Of a stretch of 64,000 bases of DNA, positions 8,154 through 17,800 are shown in pieces; position 1 is the stretch's first letter; every line of letters starts with the position of its first letter. Made by a program: the position numbers and the translations under genes. The notes below the pieces were generated by a model. The model saw only the letters and a program-made list of their open reading frames with translations, was not told the DNA's origin and made no database searches. The stretch covers positions 5,573,001 to 5,637,000 of the forward strand of contig NZ_CP029194.1 of NCBI RefSeq assembly GCF_008642375.1, written 5' to 3'. This DNA is from Streptomyces venezuelae. GTDB lineage: Bacteria; Actinomycetota; Actinomycetes; Streptomycetales; Streptomycetaceae.

Positions 8154-8762
8154 ATGAACAAGCTCCGTACCGCACTCGCCACCACCGCCGCTGCCGCCCT
8201 GGGCCTCGCGGCCCTCGCCACGGCCCCGGCGCAGGCCGCTGCCCAGCCCGCCTTCCTGGCCGCCTCCCAGATGCCGCCGTCGTCGACGCCGTGGACCGCC
8301 ACCCAGGTCTTCACCGGCGTCCCGGAGAACGGCGGCGCCCTCTGCGCCCCGTACAAGATCCCGGCGCAGAACACCCGCTACCGCGAGTTCACCACCGAGC
8401 TCGACACCAACGGCGTCCAGATCACCACCGTCGCCCGCACCGAGGCCGACGCCGTGAAGCTGGTCGACACCCTCCGCAAGGCCCTCGCCGGCTGCGGCCC
8501 CCTGCTGGAGCAGCAGAACCCGGGGCTGCAGGCCGTCAGCGCCTCCCACGGCAAGCTCGCCGTCGAGGAGGGTGCCTGGGTCTACAGCCTGGACACCGCC
8601 GACCCGCAGATCGGCAACACCGACATCCACCTCTTCTCCGTCGGCCGCGACGGCCGCACCGTCACCCTCGTCCGCTGGGGCCAGATGGGTGACTTCAAGG
8701 ACGCCCCGCTGACCGCCTTCCGCACGACGACGAAGACCGCCGTCAACAAGCTCTGGTCCTGA
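8154..8762 (+). CDS. Secreted protein of unknown function
   Basis: 202 residues with a clear Sec signal peptide: MNKLRT, an Ala/Leu-rich core, and a likely cut after APAQA near residue 29. The mature part of about 170 residues has two cysteines (in GALCAPYK and LAGCGPLLE) that could form a disulfide. Its general pattern resembles PknH-like extracellular sensor domains, but this is too weak for a family call. It is divergent from the membrane-anchored HTH gene, so it may be regulated by it. The translation start is supported by position rather than a strong ribosome binding site (GGGGGATCCGCC precedes ATG). Confidence 0.75.
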   Translation: MNKLRTALATTAAAALGLAALATAPAQAAAQPAFLAASQMPPSSTPWTATQVFTGVPENGGALCAPYKIPAQNTRYREFTTELDTNGVQITTVARTEADAVKLVDTLRKALAGCGPLLEQQNPGLQAVSASHGKLAVEEGAWVYSLDTADPQIGNTDIHLFSVGRDGRTVTLVRWGQMGDFKDAPLTAFRTTTKTAVNKLWS

Positions 8763-8878
8763 CGCAGTGTCATGCCGGCGGGCGTTGAACTACTCAGAGT
8801 GACTGTCAGGTCGCAGAGTACCTCCAATCGGGGGATACTGGGACATGAGTTTCCGACGTCGGAGCGAAAGGACGCGTC

Positions 8879-9901
8879 ATGGAACTCGAATCCCTCCCTG
8901 ATGAGGTCATCGCCGAGATCGAGGTACGGGACCGCTGGAGGCGCGCCACGGCCGCCGACGGCCTGGAGTTCCTCGTCACCGACATCGGGAGGTGGCCGCT
9001 CGGCAGGACGGTGCGGGTCGCCTTCCTCGACGGGGACGATCAGCTGCACGCGGACATCGCGGAGGCGACGGAGCAGATCACCGGCGCCTGCAACCTGACA
9101 CTCGACTTCGGGCAGAACGGCGCCGGAACCTTCCGGCGATGGACCACGTCCGATACCGTCCTGGCCGCCGAGATCCGCGTCAGCTTCGACCTGCCGGGCT
9201 TCTTCTCCCTGGTGGGCACCGACAGCACCGACAGTGCCATCGGCGCGGGTGGCGGCCCGGTCGGGGGCAACCCCGGCCAGCGCAGCCTGAACCTCGGGCG
9301 GTTCGCGGTGAACAGGCCCCCCACGTGGGAGGGCACCGTGCGGCACGAGTTCCTGCACGCGCTGGGGTTCCACCACTCCCACCAGAACATGCGCGGCACG
9401 TGCGAGGGCGAGTTCCGCTGGGAGGACGACGTCGGGTACGTCCCCACGCAGGACCCGGCCGGTGTCTTCGTGCCGGACGCCCAGGGCCGGCGCCCCGGCA
9501 TCTACACCTATCTCGCCGGTGAGCCGAACAAGTGGCCGCGCGCGAAGGTGGATCACAACCTGCGCACCGTCGACGCCCCGGATCTCGTCGCCGGGCCCTT
9601 CGACACGAAGTCCGTGATGCTGTACCGCTTCCCGGCCTTCTTCTACAAGTCCACCCCCAGCAGCTGCGCGCCGTCCGGCAACGGGCAGAACCTGTCGGAC
9701 GGCGACAAGCGCGGCCTCGACCTGCTGTACCCGCACACCATGGGCGCGCTGGCGGACCGTCAGGCCCGTGCCGACGCGGTCCTGGAGTCGCTCGGGGCCG
9801 GACCCGAGGGAGTTCCCGGTGCGAACGGCGGCGACCTGGCCGAGGCGTACCGCAGCCGGGTCGAGGAACTGGCCGCCGCCCAGGCCACGGGCGTCCGCTG
9901 A
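8879..9901 (+). CDS. Zincin-type metallopeptidase without signal peptide
   Basis: 340 residues. The zinc motif HEFLHALGFHH (H156, E157, H160, H166) is a full HExxHxxGxxH metzincin site, and SVMLY around residue 247 is the expected Met-turn, as in astacin/M12-M10-like families. The catalytic domain covers roughly residues 40-285. A charged C-terminal tail (about 290-340) follows. There is no signal peptide or membrane span, which is unusual for a metzincin. GAAAGGA lies 8 nt before the ATG. The next gene is convergent, 4 bp away. The substrate is unknown. Confidence 0.8.
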   Translation: MELESLPDEVIAEIEVRDRWRRATAADGLEFLVTDIGRWPLGRTVRVAFLDGDDQLHADIAEATEQITGACNLTLDFGQNGAGTFRRWTTSDTVLAAEIRVSFDLPGFFSLVGTDSTDSAIGAGGGPVGGNPGQRSLNLGRFAVNRPPTWEGTVRHEFLHALGFHHSHQNMRGTCEGEFRWEDDVGYVPTQDPAGVFVPDAQGRRPGIYTYLAGEPNKWPRAKVDHNLRTVDAPDLVAGPFDTKSVMLYRFPAFFYKSTPSSCAPSGNGQNLSDGDKRGLDLLYPHTMGALADRQARADAVLESLGAGPEGVPGANGGDLAEAYRSRVEELAAAQATGVR

Positions 9902-9905
9902 CCGC

Positions 9906-11408
9906 TCACCGGGACGTGAGCGCGAACCACAGCTCCATCCGTGCGTCCGGGTCGTCCAGGTCCCGGTCCAGGAGCGCGGTGCAGCGGGCGATCCGCTGAC
10001 GGACGGTGTTGCGGTGGACGTCCAGCGCCGTCGCCGTCCGGTCCCAGCTGCCGTGCAGCGAGAGCCAGACCCGCAGGGTCTCGGTCAGCGGCTCGGTGAG
10101 CGGGGCGAGGAGGGCGCGGGCGTACGCGGCGGCCTCCGCCGGGTCCACGAGCCCCGTGAACCCGGCGGGGCGGTGCCGGGCCAGGGGGGTACGGGACGCC
10201 TCCGCGCGCCGCAGGGCCCGTGCGGCCTCGGCGTCGGCCGCGGCGAGGTCCCCGGCGCGGGCGGGGGCGGCGGCCCCGAGCGTCCACCCGGGCTGGGCGG
10301 TGAGGGGCGCCGAGGCGGGGAGGAGGAGACGTACGGAGGAAGGGGCGGGTGCCTCGTCGGGTGCGGCTCCGGAGCCGGTCGCGTCGGCCCCCGCCCCCGC
10401 GCCCGTGTCCACCAGGGCCGTCCCCAGCGACGCCGCCAGCGAGGCCGCCGCGAACGGGGTGCCGTCGCCGCCGCGGGCGTGGACCACCGTCCAGGGGCCC
10501 GGGCCCAGCGCCGCCGCGGCCTCCTCCGGTGCCGCGCCCAGGAGCAGCCGGACCAGGGCCCCGTCCCGTACCGTCACGTCCGCGCCCCGGTGCGGGGCCG
10601 TGAGGAGCGAGAGCAGGACCACCGCGACGCCCGCGATCGTGTGGTCGCCCGGGTCGCGCCGCTCCGTCGCCACCCCGAGCGTCAGCCCGTCCCCGCCGCC
10701 CAGCGCGTACGCCGCGAGCCGCCGGCCGCCGCCGTCCCCGCTCGCCGAGGCGGGGCCGCCCGGGCGCGGGCCGAGGACGCCCACCAGCTCGCGCAGGGCC
10801 CGCGCCGCCTCCGCCGGGATCTCGCGGCCCGCCGCCGCCGACTCCGTACCGTCCGCCCCGAACAGCACCGCCCGCCCGCCGAGCCGGGACGCCAGCGCGC
10901 CGAGGACCGCCGGGACCGGGGCAGGCCGGGCGGCGGCCGTCGCGAGGGACTGCTGCGCCTCCGTCACCCGGCGCAGCTCGTGCAGCCTGGCCTCCGCCAT
11001 CAGCCGCCACAGCGCCCGCGCCACCGCGGTGAACGGCGTCCTCGGCGGGACCTCGACCAGCGGGAGGCCGCGCCGCGCGCAGGCCTCGACGAGCTCCGCC
11101 GGGACCGTGTCGTAGACCGGCGTCACACCGAAGCCGAGCGCCGCCGCCCCCGCCTCCACCACCCGCTCCACGTAGTGCGCCGGGTCGGTGAGCTGCACGC
11201 CCGCCGTCATGAGCAGCTCGCCGCCGAGGAGGTACGGGTACGGGTCGGCCATCTCCGAGGTGTGCACCCAGTGCAGCGGCACGTCCCCGGAACCGGCGAG
11301 CAGCCGGAGCCCGAGGTCCCGGCGGGCGAGCAGCGCGGCCAGCGGGACCGGCGGCGCGGGGGGAGTGGAGCCGGGGTCGGGTGAGGTCGGTGCGCTCGGC
11401 GAGCTCAT
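9906..11408 (-). CDS. PucR/CdaR-family transcriptional regulator
   Basis: 500 residues with the PucR layout. The N-terminal PucR domain (VPLAALLARRDLGLRLLAG, HTSEMADPYPYLLGGELLMT) is followed by a GGDEF-like middle region, and a C-terminal HTH_30 domain contains LSLHGSWDRTATALDVHRN and RQRIARCTALL. Members usually activate purine, amino acid or polyamine use genes. It is divergent from the agmatinase gene with 118 bp between, so it probably controls the agmatinase operon. ATG at 11408 is the best start; another ATG at 11429 in frame is possible and neither has a strong ribosome binding site. Confidence 0.88.
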   Translation of the reverse strand: MSSPSAPTSPDPGSTPPAPPVPLAALLARRDLGLRLLAGSGDVPLHWVHTSEMADPYPYLLGGELLMTAGVQLTDPAHYVERVVEAGAAALGFGVTPVYDTVPAELVEACARRGLPLVEVPPRTPFTAVARALWRLMAEARLHELRRVTEAQQSLATAAARPAPVPAVLGALASRLGGRAVLFGADGTESAAAGREIPAEAARALRELVGVLGPRPGGPASASGDGGGRRLAAYALGGGDGLTLGVATERRDPGDHTIAGVAVVLLSLLTAPHRGADVTVRDGALVRLLLGAAPEEAAAALGPGPWTVVHARGGDGTPFAAASLAASLGTALVDTGAGAGADATGSGAAPDEAPAPSSVRLLLPASAPLTAQPGWTLGAAAPARAGDLAAADAEAARALRRAEASRTPLARHRPAGFTGLVDPAEAAAYARALLAPLTEPLTETLRVWLSLHGSWDRTATALDVHRNTVRQRIARCTALLDRDLDDPDARMELWFALTSR

Positions 11409-11526
11409 CAGGGTGGACCCTTCGTACATCCGCAGTCCGTACAGTGGAGGGAACGTACACTTCAATGTCGCTTTCGGGCCACTTACTGTCGAGCCGGACC
11501 CACCCACACCCCAGGAGGACCCGACC

Positions 11527-12504
11527 ATGAGCAGCAGCGAGCAGAACACCCCGCGCGGACCGATCGACTCGTCCCGCATCCCGCGGTACGCCGGTCCCGC
11601 GACGTTCGCGCGGCTGCCGCGACTGGACGAGGTCGGCACCGCCGACGTCGCCGTGGTCGGCGTCCCCTTCGACAGCGGCGTCTCCTACCGCCCCGGCGCC
11701 CGCTTCGGCGGCAACGCCATCCGCGAGGCCTCCCGCCTCCTGCGCCCCTACAACCCCGCGCAGGACGCCTCCCCGTTCGCCCTCGCGCAGGTCGCGGACG
11801 CCGGTGACATCGCCGCCAACCCGTTCAACATCAACGAGGCCGTCGAGACCGTCGAGGCCGCCGCCGACGAGATCCTCGGCACCGGCGCCCGCATGATGAC
11901 CCTCGGCGGCGACCACACCATCGCGCTGCCGCTGCTGCGCTCCGTCGCCAAGAAGCACGGCCCCGTCGCCCTGCTCCACTTCGACGCGCACCTCGACACC
12001 TGGGACACGTACTTCGGCGCCGAGTACACCCACGGCACGCCGTTCCGCCGGGCCGTCGAGGAGGGCATCCTCGACACCGAGGCGCTCTCCCACGTCGGCA
12101 CCCGCGGCCCGCTCTACGGCAAGCAGGACCTGACCGACGACGAGAAGATGGGCTTCGGCATCGTCACCTCGGCGGACATCTACCGCCGCGGCGCCGACGA
12201 GGTCGCCGACCAGCTCCGCCAGCGCATCGGCAACCGCCCGCTGTACATCTCCATCGACATCGACTGCCTCGACCCGGCCCACGCGCCCGGCACCGGCACC
12301 CCCGAGGCCGGCGGCATGACCTCCCGCGAGCTCCTGGAGATCCTGCGCGGCCTCTCCTCCTGCAACCTGGTCTCCGCCGACGTCGTCGAGGTCGCCCCGG
12401 CCTACGACCACGCCGAGATCACCGCCGTCGCCGCCTCGCACACCGCGTACGAGCTGACCACGATCATGTCCCGCCAGATCGCGGCGAGCCGCGAGGCGAA
12501 GTAA
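11527..12504 (+). CDS. speB: Agmatinase / guanidino-acid ureohydrolase
   Basis: 325 residues of the arginase/agmatinase superfamily, which cleaves urea from agmatine or a related guanidino compound using two Mn ions. All three metal motifs are present: GGDHTIALP, HFDAHLDTWD and SIDIDCLDPAHAPGTGTPE, plus the substrate-loop histidine region EYTHGTPFRRAVEEG. ATG follows CAGGAGG by 8 nt. It is divergent from a PucR regulator and followed after 81 bp by a ThDP enzyme. Related substrates such as guanidinobutyrate cannot be excluded from sequence. Confidence 0.92.
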   Translation: MSSSEQNTPRGPIDSSRIPRYAGPATFARLPRLDEVGTADVAVVGVPFDSGVSYRPGARFGGNAIREASRLLRPYNPAQDASPFALAQVADAGDIAANPFNINEAVETVEAAADEILGTGARMMTLGGDHTIALPLLRSVAKKHGPVALLHFDAHLDTWDTYFGAEYTHGTPFRRAVEEGILDTEALSHVGTRGPLYGKQDLTDDEKMGFGIVTSADIYRRGADEVADQLRQRIGNRPLYISIDIDCLDPAHAPGTGTPEAGGMTSRELLEILRGLSSCNLVSADVVEVAPAYDHAEITAVAASHTAYELTTIMSRQIAASREAK

Positions 12505-12513
12505 CCTCCCCTC

Positions 12514-12535
12514 CGGCCCGGCGCCCGCCGGGCCG
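12514..12535 (+). terminator. GC-rich hairpin between speB and the ThDP enzyme gene
   Basis: CGGCCCGGCG and CGCCGGGCCG form a perfect 10-bp stem with a tiny loop just after the agmatinase stop codon. No T-run follows. It may attenuate read-through into the next gene instead of ending transcription completely. Confidence 0.4.
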
Positions 12536-12585
12536 GGCGGGCCGCCCGGCCGCACCCGACCACCGAGCCACGCCCAGAGGGACCG

Positions 12586-14268
12586 ATGACCCACGACCAC
12601 GACCTGGTGCTGCGTCCCACCGCGGCGCAGACCGCCGCCGCGCTCAACCCCCCGAAGGGCCGCACCGGCGGCGACCTCGTCGTCGAGACGCTCTCCGGCC
12701 TCGGCGCGACCACCGTCTTCGGCCTGCCCGGTCAGCACGCGCTCGGCATGTTCGACGCCCTGCGCCGCTCCTCCCTGCGGTACGTCGGCCTCCGCGTCGA
12801 GAACAACGCCGGCTTCGCCGCCGACGCCTACGGCCGGATCACCGGCGAGGCGGCCCCGCTGATGCTCTCCACCGGGCCCGGCGCGCTCATGTCGCTCGCC
12901 GCGCTCCAGGAGGCGGCCGCCGCCTCGGCGCCGGTGCTCGCGATCGGCAGCCAGATCCCGGTGGCGGGGCTCGGCGGCGGCCGGCACGGCTACCTGCACG
13001 AGCTGCGCGACCAGCAGGCCTCCTTCCGGGACGTCGTGAAGTCCGTCCACACGGTCCGTACGCAGTCCCAGATCCCGTCCGCGATCGCGGCGGCCTGGGA
13101 GTCGGCGCTGACGGCCCCGCACGGGCCGGTGTGGGTGGAGATCCCGCAGGACGTGCTCCTCGCGGAGACCCCGCTGCCCGTGGTCACGGCGATGGACGCG
13201 ACGCCCGAGGAGGCCGCCCCGCGCCCCGAGCTCACGGCCGTCGCGGCCGACCTGCTGACGAAGGCCGCCCGGCCCGTGATCATCGCCGGCGGCGGAGTCG
13301 TACGCTCCGACGCCTCCGGCAAGCTCCGCGCGCTCGCCGAGCGGATCGACGCGCCCGTCGTCACCACCTTCGGCGGCAAGGGCGCCTTCCCCTGGACGCA
13401 CCCGCTCTCGCTCCAGTCCTGGCTGGAGGACCGGCACACCACCGACTTCCTGGAGGACGCCGACGTCCTCCTCGTCGTCGGCTCCGGTCTCGGCGAGCTG
13501 TCCTCGAACTACCACACCTTCGCCCCGCGCGGCCGGGTGATCCAGATCGAGGCCGACGCCGGGAAGCTGGAGTCCAACCACCCGGCGCTCGGCATCCACG
13601 CGGACGCCCGGCTCGCCCTCCAGGCGCTCCTGGAGACGGTCGGCGAGCGCACCGACCCGACCGCCCCCGAGCGGGTCGCTGCCGTCCTGGGCAAGGTCAG
13701 GGACCGGATCGACGCCCAGGGCCTCGGCCTGGAGCAGCGGATCGTCGCGGCGGTGCGCGAGGCGCTCCCGGACCGGGCCCCGAGCTTCTGGGACATGACG
13801 ATCCTGTCGTACTGGGCGTGGTCGGCCTTCGACGCCCGGCACCCGAACACGATGCACTCCGCCCAGGGCGCCGGCGGCCTCGGCTACGCCTTCCCCGCCG
13901 CCCTCGGCGCGGCCGTCGCGGACCCGTCCGCCCCGGTCCTCGCGGTCTCCGGCGACGGGGGCGCGATGTACTCGATCGCGGAGCTGGCGGCGGCGAAGCA
14001 GTACGGCCTCGACGTGACGTGGCTGATCGTCGACGACGGCGGCTACGGCATCCTGCGGGAGTACATGACGGACTCCTTCGGCGAGACCACGGGCACCGAG
14101 CTCACCCGCCCGGACTTCGTCGCGCTCGCCGAGTCCTTCGGCGTCCCGGCGACCCTGACGAGCCCGGAGACGCTGGCGGGGGACCTCGCGACGGCCCTGG
14201 CGGCTCCCGGCCCGTCGGTGGTGGTCCTCCCGGCCCTGCTGCGGATGTTCGAGCCGACCCACCTCTGA
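12586..14268 (+). CDS. Thiamine diphosphate-dependent enzyme, acetolactate synthase-like
   Basis: 560 residues with the three domains of the ThDP decarboxylase/acetolactate synthase family. The N-terminal activating glutamate lies in RVENNAGFAADAYGRI; the central domain contains AGGGVVRSDASGKL; the C-terminal ThDP/Mg site begins at SGDGGAMYSIAELAA and ends at VDDGGYGIL, where the usual NN or ND pair is DD. The MTHDH start follows GAGGGACCG. No acetolactate synthase small subunit is adjacent, so valine/isoleucine biosynthesis is unlikely. Its place behind agmatinase under a PucR regulator suggests a catabolic role; the actual substrate is unknown. Confidence 0.85.
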   Translation: MTHDHDLVLRPTAAQTAAALNPPKGRTGGDLVVETLSGLGATTVFGLPGQHALGMFDALRRSSLRYVGLRVENNAGFAADAYGRITGEAAPLMLSTGPGALMSLAALQEAAAASAPVLAIGSQIPVAGLGGGRHGYLHELRDQQASFRDVVKSVHTVRTQSQIPSAIAAAWESALTAPHGPVWVEIPQDVLLAETPLPVVTAMDATPEEAAPRPELTAVAADLLTKAARPVIIAGGGVVRSDASGKLRALAERIDAPVVTTFGGKGAFPWTHPLSLQSWLEDRHTTDFLEDADVLLVVGSGLGELSSNYHTFAPRGRVIQIEADAGKLESNHPALGIHADARLALQALLETVGERTDPTAPERVAAVLGKVRDRIDAQGLGLEQRIVAAVREALPDRAPSFWDMTILSYWAWSAFDARHPNTMHSAQGAGGLGYAFPAALGAAVADPSAPVLAVSGDGGAMYSIAELAAAKQYGLDVTWLIVDDGGYGILREYMTDSFGETTGTELTRPDFVALAESFGVPATLTSPETLAGDLATALAAPGPSVVVLPALLRMFEPTHL

Positions 14269-14279
14269 GCCGGACCCCT

Positions 14280-14303
14280 GTGCCCCCGGACCTCCGGGGG
14301 CAC
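14280..14303. terminator. Hairpin between convergent genes
   Basis: GTGCCCCCGGA and TCCGGGGGCAC form a perfect stem of up to 11 bp between two convergent genes, suitable as a bidirectional terminator. Confidence 0.65.
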
Positions 14304-14309
14304 CTCTCC

Positions 14310-14681
14310 TCAGGCGAACAGCGCCCCGTATTTCGCCTTGTACGCGCTCAGCTGCTCGTTGTAGCCGTCGCTGAACAGGGCGAAGTCGGTCTTGTCGCGG
14401 GCCCGCGACGGAATCCCCTTCGACGGGATGAACGTCGGGATGCCCTGGAAGACCTCCGTCGCCGCCTTCGCGTGCGCCTCGCCCCGCACCACGGCCGCCA
14501 CGACGTGCTCGCCCGTCAGCCTGAGATGCTCGCGCAGCTTGTTCTGGGGCGCCTTGGCCGTCTCGTGCAGCACCCCGGTCTCCGCGAGTCTGTTGGTCCG
14601 TGCCCCGATGCTCTCCAGCGTGCGCAGCGCGGCGTGGAGCTGCCCGCACAGATACGCCGGCCTGCGCTCGGCCTCCGACAT
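14310..14681 (-). CDS. Small orphan protein resembling the C-terminus of Cas8c/Csd1
   Basis: 123 residues, soluble, charged. ATG at 14681 has AGGAGG with ideal spacing (6-7 nt after the purine run). The segment PAYLCGQLHAALRTLES near the start and FALFSDGYNEQLSAY near the end recall two conserved patches in the C-terminal part of type I-C Cas8c (Csd1): the YLLGRLFAVLE-type helix and the FxLGYYHQR-type motif. I see no other cas gene or repeat array in the window. If the resemblance is real, this is a free-standing relative. The match is by eye and distant; a plain hypothetical protein is the alternative. Confidence 0.6.
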   Translation of the reverse strand: MSEAERRPAYLCGQLHAALRTLESIGARTNRLAETGVLHETAKAPQNKLREHLRLTGEHVVAAVVRGEAHAKAATEVFQGIPTFIPSKGIPSRARDKTDFALFSDGYNEQLSAYKAKYGALFA

Positions 14682-14853
14682 GTCGCCCCCTCCTGGCGTC
14701 GAGTGCGCCGCCTCGTGGCGGCCCGTGATCCCTACCCCGTCCGCCCCGGCGGGGAACACGCGGCTCCGGGGCCGTGAATTGTTGCAGCGGGATGAAATCG
14801 CAGCCCAGCCGTGTTGGGCCTTCCGGTAGAGAAGGACGAACGGGAGGCCACTC

Positions 14854-17800
14854 GTGGCGGCGGCGGGGCAGAAACAGACGGAAGAACGTCAACAGGGCTG
14901 GGCACGCAGGCTGACCGGCTACGCCTGGCACTACAAGGCCAACGTGGTGCTCGCGCTGGGGTCGTCGCTCCTCGGCATGGCCGTCCTCGCCCTCGTGCCG
15001 CTCGTCACCAAGGTGATCATCGACGACGTCATCGGGACCAAGACCCGGGACCTCGGCGTCTGGACCGGGCTCCTCATGGGCGCCGCCGTCCTCGTGTACG
15101 CCCTTACCTACGTGCGCCGCTACTACGGCGGCCGCCTCGCCCTCGACGTGCAGCACGACCTCCGTACCGACATGTACAGGACCGTCACCCGCCTCGACGG
15201 GCGGCGCCAGGACGAGCTGTCCACCGGGCAGGTCGTCGGCCGCGCCACCAGCGACCTCCAACTGATCCAGGGCCTTCTCTTCATGCTCCCGATGACGATC
15301 GGGAACATCCTGCTCTTCGTCATCTCGCTGGCCGTCATGGCCTGGCTCTCCATCCCCCTCACCCTCGTCGCCCTCGCCGTCGCCCCCGCCCTCTGGTTCA
15401 TCGCCAAGCGCAGCCGCACCCGCCTCCACCCGGCCACCTGGCACGCCCAGCAGCAGGCCGGCGTGGTCGCCGGCGTCGTCGACGGCGCCGTGACCGGCGT
15501 CCGGGTCGTCAAGGGATTCGGCCAGGAGGACCAGGAGACCGGCAAGATCCGGGAGGCCGGGCGGAAGCTCTTCGCCGGGCGCCTGCGGACGGTCCGGCTG
15601 AACGCCAAGTACACCCCCGCGCTCCAGGCCGTGCCCGCCCTCGGCCAGGTCGCCGTCCTCGCCCTCGGCGGCTGGCTCGCCTACCGCGGCCAGATCACCC
15701 TCGGCACCTTCGTCGCCTTCTCCGCCTACCTGGCGTCCCTCGTCGGCCCGGTCCGGATGCTCGCCATGGTCCTCACCGTCGGCCAGCAGGCCCGCGCGGG
15801 CGTCGAGCGGGTCCTCGACCTCGTCGACACCGAGCCCGTCATCCAGGACGGGACGAAGGAGCTCCCGGCCGACGCCCCGGCGACCGTCGAGTTCGACGAC
15901 GTGAGCTTCGCCTACGACGAGGGACGGCCCGTCCTCGACGGCTTCTCCCTGGAGATCCGCTCCGGCGAGACCGTCGCCGTCGTCGGCGCCTCCGGCTCCG
16001 GCAAGTCCACCGTCTCGCTCCTCCTGCCCCGCTTCTACGACGTCACCCACGGCGCCGTCCTCGTCGGCGGCCACGACGTCCGCGAGCTCACCCTCGACTC
16101 CCTGCGCGCCGCGATCGGGCTCGTCCCGGAGGACTCGTTCCTCTTCTCCGACACGGTCCGCGCCAACATCGCGTACGGCGCCCCCGACGCCACCCAGGAG
16201 CAGATCGAGACCGCCGCCCGCGCCGCCCAGGCCGACCGGTTCATCGCCGAGCTGCCCGAGGGGTACGACACCAAGGTCGGCGAGCACGGCCTCACCCTCT
16301 CCGGCGGCCAGCGCCAGCGCGTCGCCCTCGCCCGCGCGATCCTCACCGACCCCCGGCTCCTCCTCCTCGACGACGCCACCTCCGCCGTCGACGCCAAGGT
16401 CGAGCACGAGATCCACGAGGCCCTGAAGTCGGTCATGGCGGGCCGTACGACCCTCCTCATCGCCCACCGCCGCTCCACCCTCGGCCTCGCCGACCGCATC
16501 GCCGTCCTCGACGACGGGCGGCTCTCCGACATCGGCACCCACGAGGAGCTGGAGGAGCGCTCCGCGCTCTACCGCCGCCTCCTCACCGACCCCGACGAGC
16601 TCGGCGCCGTCTCGCCGGGCCACGTGCTCCCCGCCGAGGTCCCCGAGGACGCCACGCTGCGGGCCGAGCTCGACGCCGAGTTCGACGCCGAGCGCGGCAT
16701 CACCCCGGCCCTGTGGGTACGGGACGCGGGCACCGCCGAGCAGAGCCCGGCCCCCGGAGCCACCCCCGAGCTGCTCGCCGCCGTCGAGGCCCTGCCGCCC
16801 GCCGACGACACCCCCGGCATCGACGAGTCCCGCGCGGTCTCGCCCGAGGACAGCTACGGCCTGCGCCGGCTGCTCCGCGGCTTCGGCGTCCCGCTCCTCA
16901 TCAGCCTCGGCCTGGTCGCCCTCGACGCGAGCGCCGGTCTCCTGCTTCCCGTCCTGATCCGGCACGGCATCGACGAGGGCGTGAACCGGCTCGCGATCGG
17001 CGCCGTCTGGGCGGCCTCCGCGCTCGCCCTGGTCACCGTGCTCGTGCAGTGGGTCGCGCAGACCGCCGAGACCCGGATGACGGGCCGCACCGGCGAGCGG
17101 GTCCTCTACGCCCTGCGCCTGAAGCTCTTCGCCCAGCTCCAGCGGCTCGGCCTGGACTACTACGAGCGCGAGCTCACCGGCCGGATCATGACCCGCATGA
17201 CCACGGACGTGGACGCGCTCTCCACCTTCCTCCAGACGGGGCTGGTCACCGCCTTCGTCTCGGTCGTGACCTTCTTCGGAATCATGGTCGCGCTGCTCGT
17301 GCTCGACCTCCAGCTCGCCCTGGTCGTCTTCGCGACCCTGCCGGTCCTCGCCGTCGCCACGTACTTCTTCCGCCGGTCGAGCGTGAAGGCGTACGAGCTG
17401 GCGCGCGAGCGGATCAGCGTCGTCAACGCCGACCTCCAGGAGTCGGTCTCCGGACTGCGGATCGTCCAGGCCTTCCGCCGCGAGCACGCGGGCGTGGAGC
17501 GCTTCGCCGCCCGCAGCGACGAGTACCGCGAGGCGCGCGTCCGCGGTCAGTGGCTGATATCGATCTACTTCCCCTTCGTGACCCTGCTGTCCTCGGTGGC
17601 CGCCGCCGCCGTCATGATCGTCGGCGCGAACCGCATCGACGGCGGCACCCTGACCACCGGCGCGCTCGTCGCCTACCTCCTCTACATCGACCTGTTCTTC
17701 GCCCCCGTCCAGCAGCTCTCGCAGGTCTTCGACGGCTACCAGCAGGCCGCGGTCTCGCTGAAGCGGATGCAGGAGCTGCTCCAGGAGCCGACGTCGACGG

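Noticed and set aside
11409..11639. Extended N-terminus of the PucR regulator
   Set aside because: The extension runs through the agmatinase promoter and coding sequence; the family begins near 11408.
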